Source: Ureaplasma sp. Hg1
GTDB lineage: Bacteria > Bacillota_I > Bacilli_A > Mycoplasmatales > Mycoplasmoidaceae
Direction: 5' to 3'
NCBI GenBank assembly: GCA_021378535.1
Contig: JAACJV010000008.1
Span: 1 to 38,252, forward strand
Length of the DNA: 38,252 nucleotides
Part shown: one piece after another, positions 19,560 through 28,782 of the stretch
Layout of the letters: each line of letters opens with the position of its first letter
How positions within the stretch are numbered: the first letter of the stretch is position 1
Notes under the pieces: generated by a model
Told to the model about the DNA's origin: nothing
The model's input: the letters and a program-made list of their open reading frames with translations, nothing else
Database searches by the model: none
Position numbers and translations under genes: made by a program

Positions 19560-20570
19560 CTATCTGAATTGTTTATTAAATTTAAAATCATTATTATACA
19601 AATCACGAATATCAGTGATTCCGTGTTTCAACATTACAAGACGTTCAATCCCGATTCCTGCAGCAATTCCGTTTTGGTTCTTTTTAATGTTAGCTGTCTT
19701 CATCACATTAGGATGTAACATCCCAGCACCAAGAATTTCGATTCAAGTTGATTGCTTACAAATATTGCAACCTTTACCATTACATTTAAAACAAGCAACA
19801 TCCACTTCAAAACTAGGTTCAGTAAAAGGAAAGTAACTCAATCGATAACGGGTTTTAGTATTACGACCAAAAATATGAATCATTAAATTATCGATTAATC
19901 ATTTAAGGTTAGCTAAATTAATATCTTCCCTTAATCATACAAAATCAACTTGTGTAAATTGATGACTATGGGTTGCATCATCTTCGTCTTTACGATAAAC
20001 ATTACCATAACTTAAAATCCGAATATCATCATTTTTATTGTTAAATAATTTTTCAGCAGTCGTCACCGTACAGTGGGTTCTTAACATTACCTCTTTTGAA
20101 AAAAATAATGAATCGTGCATATTGCGAGCTGGATGATCTAATGGGATATTTAAGTGTTCGAAATTAAATTTATCTAAAACAACTTCAGCACCGTCGACAA
20201 TATCAAAATTTAAACGTTGAAAAAAATCGATAACATCATCAATCATTTGATTAATCAAATGATGGCGACCGGTTGCTAAAAAGGTTGCTGGCAATGAATT
20301 ATCAACTAACAAACTTTCATCAAGTTTGTCTTCAGCTTGTTCAAATATTTCTTTTCTTTCATTTAAAGCTAGTTCAATTTTAGTTTTGAATTGATTTAAT
20401 TCTTTACCTAAAATTTTCTTTTCTTCAATATCGCATGATTTAAGTTTGCCATACAGTGGCATTAAATGTTCTTTAGTAAAGATATTTTTAATTTCAATCG
20501 CTTGTTTAAGATCGCGAGCTGTTGCAAGTTTTGTTACTAAATCAGTAATTAGGGTTTCATAATTATTCAT
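19560..20570 (-). CDS. pheS: Phenylalanyl-tRNA synthetase alpha subunit
   Basis: A 336-residue catalytic subunit. An N-terminal coiled coil of about 90 residues binds tRNA. Class II motif 1 is around [16 protein letters not shown]-like sequence (here [17 protein letters not shown]), motif 2 follows RTHCT and [19 protein letters not shown], and motif 3 is near [18 protein letters not shown]. The CFKC...CNIC cysteine segment before [13 protein letters not shown] is usual in PheS. The start at 20570 has AGGAGG and overlaps the end of the nadE reading frame by 8 nt, so the ribosome-binding site lies inside that coding sequence. A TGA near 19933 codes Trp. Confidence 0.95.
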
Positions 20571-21795
20571 TATTTCCTCCTGTTTTTTCTATTTTGTTTT
20601 TATCATTATTTTGGTTTTGGTTTTTGTCATTATTTTTTATTTTGTTTTTATCATTATTTTGTTTTTGGTTATTTTCATCATTCATTTTACTTCTAAATTT
20701 GCGGAATAACAATTTATCTTGTAACTCTAATTTAAATTGTAAATTATTACTAATAAAAATTGTTAAATAAATAATTATTGCCAAAAGTACAAAACACATA
20801 CTCGCTGTTAAACCAACACCCATTGCTCCTAAGTTAAAATCTCTACTAAAGAGTTTTGAATTTAAATCAAAATACTCTGAAGTGTAAGTTATTCCTATGC
20901 ATAAAATAGTTAAGCTTAATATTATTCATACTAAGGTAACTCATAAAATAGTTGGAATTGAAAAACGATTTTTAACTCCAGCATTCAAATAACTCATAAA
21001 GAAATTAGGGCCAACTATTTCGTGTTCCTTGTGTTTATTAACCTTATGCATTTTCTCGATTTTAATTCTTGTTGTGGTTGGGATCGTTTCGTGTGATAAA
21101 TATTTATCTAACACTTCATAACTAAAACCTAATTCGGCTTCGTCAGTTTGATTATCATATAAACTAGCACTTGGTGGCCGATCAATTATTATAGCGGGGA
21201 TTTCTAAGTATTCAGCAATTTGATAGATATGCTTTTTAATTAACCCTATTAATAAATTAATATCACTAGCACCATCACCATATTTGGTGTAGTATCCGAC
21301 ATAGTATTCATCATAATTAGTTGTTCCTAAAACAATTTGTCTTTTAGTTTGGGCCATTGTGTATAAAGCAATCATCCGGACTCTAGGTTTAATATTAGCA
21401 GCAACATTATCAAAATTACTAAGTTCGCGATCTAATTTTAAAACTTTAATATAACTATCATTAATTTTATCTAATTGAAAATCAATCACATCAATATCAA
21501 ATTTTTCTTTAATTGCATCAATGCATTCATAATCTAATTTACTATTAGCTATGTTTAAAGAATAACATGACACTTTTTTACTTCCTAAGCTACGAGTTGC
21601 TAAGACTGCAACGACAGCTGAATCTATTCCCCCACTTAATCCAATGGCTACACCATTTAAATTTTGAGTTGTAACATACTGAAGTAATCATGTTTCTAAA
21701 TACTTAACATAAATTGCAATATCCTTATCAGTAACTACATGGTGTCATCCGCAAGTTTGAAAATTTTTGCTCTTAAAATTTAAATTTGATTCCAT
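20563..21795 (-). CDS. nadE: NAD+ synthetase fused in frame to a two-helix membrane domain
   Basis: A 410-residue product. Residues 1-270 are an ammonia-dependent NAD+ synthetase: the ATP-pyrophosphatase loop is SGGIDS (54-59), followed by GTTNYDEYYVGYYTKYGDGA and DRPPSASLYDNQTDEAELGF. The family normally ends near the KHKEH segment (about residue 260). Here the frame continues without TAA or TAG through two hydrophobic segments (about 280-304 and 323-348) and an Asn/Lys/Asp-rich tail with a 48-nt repeat (starting at 20591 and 20639). The two TGA at 20941-20943 and 20926-20928 lie in the first hydrophobic segment and read as Trp. It starts 2 nt after obg, follows GAGGAT, and overlaps pheS by 8 nt. 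Either a genuine membrane-tethered NadE or two former genes that lost the stop between them. Confidence 0.85.
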
Positions 21796-21797
21796 AA

Positions 21798-23093
21798 TTA
21801 ATCCTCGAAATTGAATTCAATGTTATATATTATAATTTTATCTTTAACTTTAGCGCCAGCTAATTTTAATTTTTTTTCGCAGTCAACTGTACCCATTTTT
21901 TGATTAAAACGAATTAAATTGTCCTGTGTTGTTAAAGGAATTTTATGACTTCAATACTTCAAAAATTCACATTCAACGTTTCAAGTGTACTCATTTATTT
22001 GAGATATAACAACATTCTTATTATACTTTGTTTCTGGTTCGATATACTTAATAGTTGTCGGTTGATTTTTTTCTTGTTCTAAAAGTTCTTCTTCAATTCT
22101 AATTTTTTCATTATAAAACATTTCAATAGATTGCTTTTTAAATTCATCTAAACCTATTTCATCCAAAGCTGAAATAGTTAAAATATCACGCTTTAAATAA
22201 GCTTTTAATTTTTTGTATTGTTCCTGTGAGCCTTCTGTATCGCTCTTATTTGCAACCACTAGGATTGGTTTATTCGCTAGTTGCTTACTATATTTTTTTA
22301 ATTCATCAATAATAATTTGATAAGCTTTAACAATATCTTCATTATCAGTTTTAGATAGTGAAATTAAATGAATTAAAACTTTACAACGTTCAATGTGTTT
22401 TAAAAATTCATGACCTAAACCATAACCTTCAGAAGCACCTTCGATTAAACCCGGAATATCCGCATAAACAATTCGTTGATTTTTATCATAAATTGTTCCA
22501 AGAATTGGCGTTAAAGTCGTAAATTGATAAGCAGCTGTTTTTGGTTTAGCATTACTGATTTTACTTATTAAGGTCGATTTACCAGCATTAGGTAAACCAA
22601 CTAAACCAATATCAGCTAAATATTTAAGATCTAACCGGATGAATTTATGTTCACCGATATCACCTAATTCAAACATTTTTGGAGCAGTGTTATTTCGACT
22701 CATAAAATGCGCGTTACCTTTACCACCTTTACCACCGTGACTAATAATATATTCTTGTTTGTGTTTTGTAATATCAATAATTTCTTCATTAGTAGTATCA
22801 TCAAACACAACAGTTCCAATCGGTACTCTTAAGTATTTGTTTTCGCTTGCATGACCACTACATTTTTTAATGCCGCCACGTTCGCCTTGTTTAACTTTTA
22901 TTATTTTAGTATATTGTAAATATTGTAAAGAGGTCTCGTTGTGATCACCTACCAAGATAATATCACCACCACAACCGCCGTTACCACCTGATGGTCCGCC
23001 TAATGGAACATGAGTCTCACGTCTTCACGAAACAATTCCGTCACCGCCGTCACCAGCTTTTAATTCTAATTTACATGTATCAATTAATTTCAT
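21798..23093 (-). CDS. obg: GTPase Obg
   Basis: A 431-residue Obg/CgtA GTPase acting in late 50S ribosome assembly and stress control. The Gly-rich Obg fold is at residues 1-157 (GGPSGGNGGCGGD, GGKGGKGNAHF). The G domain has G1 GLPNAGKST (166-174), switch I with TTLTP, G3 DIPGLIEGA, and G4 ANKSD. A C-terminal OCT domain of about 80 residues ends the protein. The start overlaps the stop of the upstream membrane-protein gene as TAATG. GAGGAAG precedes it. nadE follows after 2 nt; obg next to nadE is also the arrangement I recall in M. genitalium. Confidence 0.96.
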
Positions 23094-23785
23094 TATTTTT
23101 CTTCCTCTTCGATTTCAATATATTCAATGTCATCTACGTATTTTGCTTTAATTTCTTTTACTTCATCTTTAATCTTTTTCACTTCAGCATCATCCTTACG
23201 AATTGCTTCAAACAAAGCGAAGGAATGATTTGATTTCACTAAATATTTATTAGTTATTCAATTAAACACAGCAAACCCAATTAAAAATGCCATGGAGATA
23301 AGCATCAAGCGAATTAAGATAACCAGTCATAATAAATTAGCAATATAAATTAATCCGCTAACAATTAAGATAAACAAACCAAACCATGTAGATAAAATAA
23401 ACGGAAAGGTGTCACCCTTAATTCAAGGTATAGTGTAAGCAAATAAAATAAACACTAATAAACTTCCGCCGAGTTCTGCCAACATCGCAACATAAATAAT
23501 CCATGACGTTTCTAATGTTTTGCTATAACCAAATCCTGAATGTCCGTCAACCCCATCTTGTGCTCGGACTCAACCTCAGCTCTTACCATGAACTGGTACC
23601 AACATATTATCAGTACTTAAATTGATTTCTCCAAGAAACAATCAAATTAAAAACATTGGCAAAAAAACAAAAAGAACGACAAAAAGAAACTTCGCGAAAC
23701 CGTTAGATCGCACAAAAGTAATAGATTTTTGATTCTTATTAAATTTACTAGAGTTAGCAAATTTAGAACTATGAAATTGACTCAA
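23093..23785 (-). CDS. Unknown polytopic membrane protein, probable TTG start
   Basis: I do not recognise a family. The 230-residue product has an N-terminal polar stretch, one hydrophobic segment near residues 36-55, a loop with VPVHGKSWGWVRAQDG, three or four further hydrophobic segments between about 90 and 180, and a charged tail ending in EIEEEEK. It is the first gene of the obg operon and its stop overlaps the obg start. I placed the start at a TTG (23785) because it has AAAAGG at good spacing; no ATG occurs in frame before about residue 45 (inside the first membrane segment). A TATAAT at 23815-23820 may be the operon -10. Trp codons are mainly TGA. Confidence 0.6.
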
Positions 23786-23860
23786 TATATCACAACCTTT
23801 TTTAACTATATATTATTATAATATATTTATATAAATAATAATAAATTATTTATTTCTCAT

Positions 23861-23889
23861 TAAAAAAAATCAAGTCCAAACTTGATTTT
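23861..23889 (-). terminator. Terminator of the tRNA operon
   Basis: A 10-bp perfect stem (23866-23875 with 23880-23889), 4-nt loop and U8 tail on the minus strand, 17 nt after tRNA-Gly. Confidence 0.88.
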
Positions 23890-23905
23890 CATTGATGTTT
23901 TATAA

Positions 23906-23979
23906 TGGAGCGGGTGATGGGAATCGAACCCACATAAATAGCTTGGAAGGCTATAATTCTACCACTGAACTACACCCGC
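23906..23979 (-). tRNA. tRNA-Gly (anticodon TCC)
   Basis: A 74-nt cloverleaf with encoded CCA. Acceptor GCGGGTG pairs with CACCCGC, and the anticodon stem ATAGC/GCTAT closes the loop CTTCCAA. It is the last gene of the cluster. Confidence 0.95.
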
Positions 23980-23982
23980 ACC

Positions 23983-24068
23983 TGGTGCTGGAAAAGGGAC
24001 TTGAACCCTCACATTGTTGCCAATACAGGATTTTAAGTCCTGTGCGTCTACCATTCCGCCATTCCAGC
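23983..24068 (-). tRNA. tRNA-Leu (anticodon TAA)
   Basis: An 86-nt class II tRNA with a long variable arm and encoded CCA. Acceptor GCTGGAA pairs with TTCCAGC; the anticodon loop is CTTAAAA. Confidence 0.95.
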
Positions 24069-24102
24069 ATAATATACAGCAATTGCTGTGTTTGATTTAA
24101 AT

Positions 24103-24177
24103 TGGTGCCCCATGAAGGATTCGAACCTTCGACCCCTTCATTAAAAGTGAAATGCTCTACCACTGAGCTAATGGAGC
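24103..24177 (-). tRNA. tRNA-Lys (anticodon TTT)
   Basis: A 75-nt cloverleaf with encoded CCA. Acceptor GCTCCAT pairs with ATGGGGC; the anticodon loop is CTTTTAA. Confidence 0.95.
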
Positions 24178-24223
24178 AGAATAGACATATAAGAATGTCT
24201 TTCTAATTATATTGTTTTTAAAA

Positions 24224-24298
24224 TGGCTGGCCTGGCAGGAATCGAACCTGCGCGTGGAAGAATCAAAATCTTCTGCCTTACCGCTTGGCTACAGGCCA
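24224..24298 (-). tRNA. tRNA-Gln (anticodon TTG)
   Basis: A 75-nt cloverleaf with encoded CCA. Acceptor TGGCCTG pairs with CAGGCCA; the anticodon stem GAAGA/TCTTC closes the loop TTTTGAT. Confidence 0.95.
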
Positions 24299-24302
24299 TT
24301 AA

Positions 24303-24386
24303 TGGTGGACAGGGACGGATTCGAACCGCCGAAACTTTCGTGGCTGAGTTACAGTCAGCTGCGTTTGGCCACTTCGCTACCTGTCC
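24303..24386 (-). tRNA. tRNA-Tyr (anticodon GTA)
   Basis: An 84-nt class II tRNA with a long variable arm and encoded CCA. Acceptor GGACAGG pairs with CCTGTCC; the anticodon is GTA. It is the first gene of the five-tRNA transcript. A 10-bp inverted repeat (24389-24398 with 24407-24416) in the short leader may help 5' processing. Confidence 0.95.
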
Positions 24387-24421
24387 GCAGCATTTATTAT
24401 TAAAAAAATAAATGCTTAATA

Positions 24422-24450
24422 AGTATATATATATTAATAATGTTTGTCAA
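24422..24450 (-). promoter_or_regulatory. Strong promoter of the tRNA cluster
   Basis: Minus-strand TTGACA (24445-24450), 17-nt spacer, TATACT (24422-24427). The consensus -35 makes it the best promoter in the window. It lies about 35 nt upstream of tRNA-Tyr, between greA and the tRNAs. Confidence 0.85.
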
Positions 24451-24478
24451 TTTATTTTTTTAAATTTTCATTTATAAA

Positions 24479-24958
24479 TTAATTTTTAATATCTAGAATT
24501 TTAATTTTGTAAGGATTTTCAATTCCTTTTACTTCGATTTCTTCACCAACACCCTTGTATAAAATAGCACGAGCTAATGGTGATACATTAGAAATCTTGT
24601 TTTCGTCTGGATCAGTATCATTTGATCCAACGATTTCATATTCATATTCTTTTTTATCAGAGTAATCTTTAATTCTTACTCTATTTCCAATTGATACTTG
24701 GTTTTCAACATTATCCTCTTTACTAATGATTCGACATTTATTTAAAATGTTAGTGATTTCATTAATTCGTGATTCCAATTCACCTTGAGCTGCTTTAGCT
24801 GCATCATAATCAGCGTTTTCAGATAAGTCACCTTGTTCTCGAGCATCTTGGATTTGAATAATAATTCCAGGTCGTTTTTCATCTATTAAAAAACGTATTT
24901 CTTTTTCTAATTTTTCTTTACCTTCAACAGTTAATAAAATTTCTTTTTCTTGTTTCAT
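24479..24958 (-). CDS. greA: Transcription elongation factor GreA
   Basis: A 159-residue GreA that rescues backtracked RNA polymerase by stimulating transcript cleavage. The N-terminal coiled coil carries the catalytic-tip acidic motif GDLSENADYDAAK, and the C-terminal FKBP-like domain ends SPLARAILYKGVGEEIEV. AAGGTGG precedes the start. No terminator is visible before the tRNA promoter, so read-through into the tRNAs is possible. A TATAAT at 24992-24997 may be the -10. Length is standard. Confidence 0.96.
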   Translation of the reverse strand: MKQEKEILLTVEGKEKLEKEIRFLIDEKRPGIIIQIQDAREQGDLSENADYDAAKAAQGELESRINEITNILNKCRIISKEDNVENQVSIGNRVRIKDYSDKKEYEYEIVGSNDTDPDENKISNVSPLARAILYKGVGEEIEVKGIENPYKIKILDIKN

Positions 24959-25100
24959 TAATCCACCTTATTCCTATGATTTAACTTGTTTATTATATAT
25001 AAAAAAGTAACTTTTTTCATATTATTAATAAAAATAATAAAAAAAACTGTTTTTCTTGCTTTAATCAATGTACTACTAAATAGTGAAGGAAGTAATTTTT

Positions 25101-26306
25101 ATGGTCTATGATTTAATTATAATTGGGGCTGGTGCAAGCGGCGTTTATGCTGGTATCCAGAGTGAACAACTTAACGTTTTAATGTTAGATAGCAATCAGG
25201 AAATATTACGGAAGTTTATGTTATCAGGAAATGGTAAAGCAAACATTACGAATGATTTAGAAGTTAAAGAAGTCCTAACTAATTTATTAGGTAACTATAA
25301 ATTTATGTATGGTGCCCTAAAACAATTTGGCCCTAGTCAAATTATGACTTTTCTAAAAAATAATCGAATTGATTTTCACCATCAAGGTTCAAAGGTTCAC
25401 CTTGATTGCACTAACGTTAACTTTGCTAAGAAAATGTTAAATCTATTAGGTAAAAATGAAAACTTAACAATTCAGTTTGAAGAGCGTGTCCTTGACGTTA
25501 ATAAATCAGACGACCTTTTTAACGTTCATACTAACAAGGGCGACTATCAAGCTCATAAGGTGATTCTAGCAGCTGGTGCAGTTAGTCACCCCGAAGTGGG
25601 AGCGTGTGAAGATGGCTATATAATAGCAAAAAGCCTAAACCATACAATTAGCCGAACTTTTCCAATGGGTTTAAGTTTAATGTTACCGCGTAGCAATTCT
25701 CTAACCCAATTAACAGGGATTAGCTTTAAACAAGTTCGTGCAAGATTATATGATAATAAGAAGGTTGTTTATGATGAAACTAATGATATGCTAATCACCC
25801 ATTATGGTTTAAGTGGTCCACTAATCAAACGCTTAACAAGTTACATGAGTTTCTATGGACCAAAAAGCACAGCAGCAATCAGCTTTATTTCTGAAGAACA
25901 AGTGGTTGCTGAATTAAAAAAATATAAACAACTTAAGTATTGTTTTAAGTTTCTACCAAAAAACTTCATTGCATACGTGTATCAAACGTTAACATTAAAT
26001 GAAAATCAAGAAACTAATAATTTAAAAAAAGAAGAACGTCAATCAATTATCCATTTCTTATCGCACTATGAAATTAATAAATATAAATTAATGTCAGCTA
26101 AAACAGCAATCAATACTGGTGGCGGTGTTAATTTAAAAGAAATTAATCCTAATACAATGGAATCTAAAATTGTGCCTAACTTTTATATTATTGGCGAGGT
26201 TGCTGGTACGAGCGCTTTATCAGGTGGGTTTAATTTAACAATTTGTTATAGTACAGCATCGATTGCCATGCAAGCTATTCTACTAGAACAAAATAACAAG
26301 AACTAA
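25101..26306 (+). CDS. HI0933/YhiN (BaiN)-type FAD-dependent oxidoreductase
   Basis: A 401-residue flavoprotein. The dinucleotide-binding loop is IIIGAGASGVYAG at about residues 6-18. The second family box is SGNGKANITND (42-52), where most relatives have GGGRCN(x)TN; the cysteine is alanine here (Ala47). The C-terminal box reads NTGGGV, TMESK and GEVAGTSALSGGFNLTICYS, typical for FAD contact. The physiological substrate of this family is poorly known. The start at 25101 is preferred over an in-frame GTG at 25083 because GAAGGAAGT lies just upstream. It is a single-gene unit, convergent with the hydrolase gene. Confidence 0.87.
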   Translation: MVYDLIIIGAGASGVYAGIQSEQLNVLMLDSNQEILRKFMLSGNGKANITNDLEVKEVLTNLLGNYKFMYGALKQFGPSQIMTFLKNNRIDFHHQGSKVHLDCTNVNFAKKMLNLLGKNENLTIQFEERVLDVNKSDDLFNVHTNKGDYQAHKVILAAGAVSHPEVGACEDGYIIAKSLNHTISRTFPMGLSLMLPRSNSLTQLTGISFKQVRARLYDNKKVVYDETNDMLITHYGLSGPLIKRLTSYMSFYGPKSTAAISFISEEQVVAELKKYKQLKYCFKFLPKNFIAYVYQTLTLNENQETNNLKKEERQSIIHFLSHYEINKYKLMSAKTAINTGGGVNLKEINPNTMESKIVPNFYIIGEVAGTSALSGGFNLTICYSTASIAMQAILLEQNNKN

Positions 26307-26360
26307 TAATATCGTTTAAACAATTATATCAGTTGTAACATTTCAGTTATGACAGATTAT

Positions 26361-26413
26361 AAAAGAGTTAATTCACCTGTGTTGAATAGGTTGAATTAAC
26401 TCTTTTATTTTTA
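26361..26413. terminator. Two-way terminator between the flavoprotein and hydrolase genes
   Basis: A 15-bp stem (26361-26375 with 26392-26406) with a 16-nt loop, followed by a T-rich run on the plus strand. On the minus strand it lies about 40 nt after the hydrolase stop codon. Confidence 0.82.
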
Positions 26414-26445
26414 GATACCAAAATGGTGTCTTACTTATCTTTAAA

Positions 26446-27429
26446 TTATTTTCTAAATTTTTGTGAGATATTTATTTGGTTTGGTCTTATCATTTGATTT
26501 TGGGCACGGTTCTTTGGTTTTAAAGTAGGTGCATTTTTCTTAGGACTAGCAATTGGATTCATGCTTGCTGGTAAATTATTATGTAGTTGTTCGTTATAAA
26601 CATTAAAACGATTTAAGAACATGTTAATTTTGTGCGTGTAATTATATACGTTTTCAATGTTAGGACTATGTCCAGCTAAAGGAATAACGCAAGATTCTGC
26701 CCCTCTGATCTTGCTAGTTAAATTCGTTTTAACATCCTTAACTTTTAGTAAACCATCTGAATCACCAAAAATTAGTAATGTTGGTTTGGTAATTGAACTA
26801 TATGAACTTTCAAATAAATTAATTATTTCATCATTACTTAAAAAACTTAAAATTAAATCTAAAGCATCATGTCATTCAGCATAGTTAGCTAAATCAAAAT
26901 TTGCATTCGCTAAACCACGATGGGTTTTAGCGTCCTTATCGTAATCGTTAATTTTTAAACGTTGTAATTGGTGATAGTTTTCAAGTGACCCTGGAATAAT
27001 GATTTGATTGATTTGATTAGCATCAATAATAAAAGTATGATCAATCGGACTAATAAAAATATTGCATCCAATTTGTTCGGGAATTAATTGGTTAACTAAT
27101 GCAGCAACTGCAGCTCCCATTCCATGACCCATTAAAATAACATCGCTTAAACTACGACGCATAATAAAGTTTGCAACAATATTAGCGTAATGGACAATCG
27201 TTAATTGATTGGGGTTGTATCAGGGTGAGCCCCCGATACCAGGATAATTTAAAGTGAAGTAGTCATAAGATAAACACCCTTCAGCAAAATTATTGTGTTG
27301 ATGAAAATCTTCACCAAAATCTGGAAGGTAAAAAATTGTACCTTTAGGATATAATAAAGTATTAAAACGTCGTTCTGCGTATTGCGAATAAAATTCAATT
27401 CCTGAAATATCAATGTCTAAGAAATTCAT
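26446..27429 (-). CDS. Alpha/beta-hydrolase-fold protein lacking the nucleophile serine
   Basis: A 327-residue protein with the alpha/beta-hydrolase layout: an oxyanion-region strand (IFYLPDFGEDF), NYPGIGGSP, the nucleophile elbow LMGHGMGAA, the acid-strand LLIFGDSDGLLK, and the histidine loop PLAGHSPN. The elbow should read G-x-S-x-G; here residue 103 is Gly (codon GGA at 27121-27123), so the usual esterase/lipase chemistry is doubtful. The putative Asp and His are kept. A C-terminal basic/Pro/Asn-rich tail of about 55 residues is extra. AAGGAG precedes the start at 27429. No signal peptide is visible. It may be a binding protein or act on a different substrate; function is unknown. Confidence 0.75.
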
Positions 27430-27716
27430 GTGTTGCTCCTTTATAAAAACATCTTTATAATAATTATACATTAGTTAAGATTAAATATTGTGAGAAACAA
27501 CATATCTTTATACCAAAAGCATAGAAAATTATTTAATTATCAAGACTTTAAGCTTAACTTTTACTAATCGTTTTGTTTTTGATTTAAGTGGTTTATTCAT
27601 TTAAAATAACCTTTAACATTAAAAATTTTAGTGATAATTTTAGATATTTAATATGCGCTACTGTTTTAAGTGATATTAAAGCTTAGATATTTGTATCCAA
27701 TTGTGTGTTTGCTTTT
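27430..27716. other. Divergent intergenic stretch between hydrolase and hrcA genes
   Basis: About 290 nt of AT-rich DNA. It holds a minus-strand TATAAT (27463-27468) that may drive the hydrolase gene and the upstream region of hrcA. I see no ORF, no strong hairpin and no CIRCE element (TTAGCACTC-N9-GAGTGCTAA). Confidence 0.4.
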
Positions 27717-27746
27717 TTTACAAAAGTAGTAAACATATTATATAAT
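27717..27746 (+). promoter_or_regulatory. Promoter of the hrcA operon
   Basis: TTTACA (27717-27722), 18-nt spacer and TATAAT (27741-27746), about 35 nt before the hrcA start. No CIRCE operator overlaps it, so self-control by HrcA is not evident. Confidence 0.65.
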
Positions 27747-27780
27747 AGTATACATGTAGACGGGGAATTAGGTAACGATA

Positions 27781-28782
27781 ATGAAAATTACAGAAAGACA
27801 AAAAAAATTGTTAAAAGTGATTGTGGATGAATACACAATATCAGCTATCCCAGTTGGTAGTAAAGCAATTAATGATAAATATTTTAACGACCTTTCAAGT
27901 GCCACTATTAGAAATGAAATGGCTGCCCTTGAAAAGGATGGCTTACTAATTAAAACCCATACTTCAAGTGGTCGAATTCCTAGTACAGTTGGTTATCAAT
28001 ATTATGAAAAAAATATTATGAAACCATACATTGATAAAAATATTAAAATGCAATTAATTGATATTTTAAGTAAACGTAATAACTCAATTGAAGACGTCTT
28101 GACTCAATCTGTCTCAATCATTAATGAACTAACTAATTTACCGAGTGTTATTACTAGTGTAGTGACTAATGACACCCTAAAAAAAATAGATTTAGTTCCA
28201 ATTGGTGACGATGCCGCTTTAATTATTTTAATCACTAGTTCAGGTAATATTAATAAAAATTTGATTAAAATTAATAACCCAAAACAAATCGACGATATCG
28301 CAATTTGCATTAATATTTTTAATGATCGTTTAATTGATACACCAGTTTCTGAAATGAAGGAGAAGGTTAATTCAATTAAGGATATCATCCGTAGTAAAGT
28401 GAAAGAATACGAATTTATTATTAATGAATTAGTTAATAAAATTTTTGATTTAAATATCAAGGTTGCATCAAATGTTTCAGGTGCTTCCAAAATTGTTGAT
28501 TTACCAGAATTTCAAAATCATGAAAAATTAAAAAGTGTTTTAAAACTTTTAGAGAACACTAGTGTTTGACAACAAATCGCTTACAACCGTGAAAAAACTG
28601 GTAAGACCTTAATTACCTTTGGAGATGAAATCGGGATTGAAGATGTTGCTGTTGCAAGCACAACCATTAACCTTAAAAGTAGTCAACACCAAATAGCTAT
28701 TGTTGGACCAACAAGAATGAATTATAGTCAAATTAAAGGGTTACTAGATTTTTTAAAAGAGCATCTAGAAAAAGGTTTATAA
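27781..28782 (+). CDS. hrcA: Heat-shock repressor HrcA
   Basis: A 333-residue HrcA, the repressor that binds CIRCE operators of chaperone genes. The N-terminal winged helix is clear: ERQKKLLKVIVDEYTIS, VGSKAINDKYFNDLSSATIRNEMAALEKDGLL and HTSSGRIPSTVGYQYY. The GAF-like and insertion domains follow, ending with GPTRMNYSQIKGLLDFL, the typical C-terminal motif. A TGA at 28567-28569 codes Trp. The promoter is at 27717-27746. Chaperone genes are not in this window; its neighbours are an unknown gene that starts immediately after the stop codon and dxs. Confidence 0.94.

Noticed and set aside
20563-20823. Separate small membrane-protein gene starting at the ATG at 20823
   Set aside because: That start would cut off the first hydrophobic segment, has no good ribosome-binding site, and the frame is continuous with nadE.
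23892-24411. Overlapping short ORFs on both strands in the tRNA region
   Set aside because: They are translations of tRNA genes and carry the typical spurious tRNA-derived peptides.
25083-25100. GTG start for the flavoprotein at 25083
   Set aside because: It would place the GAAGGAAGT ribosome-binding site inside the gene; the ATG at 25101 has ideal spacing.
27430-27780. CIRCE operator upstream of hrcA
   Set aside because: No TTAGCACTC-N9-GAGTGCTAA or close variant is present.
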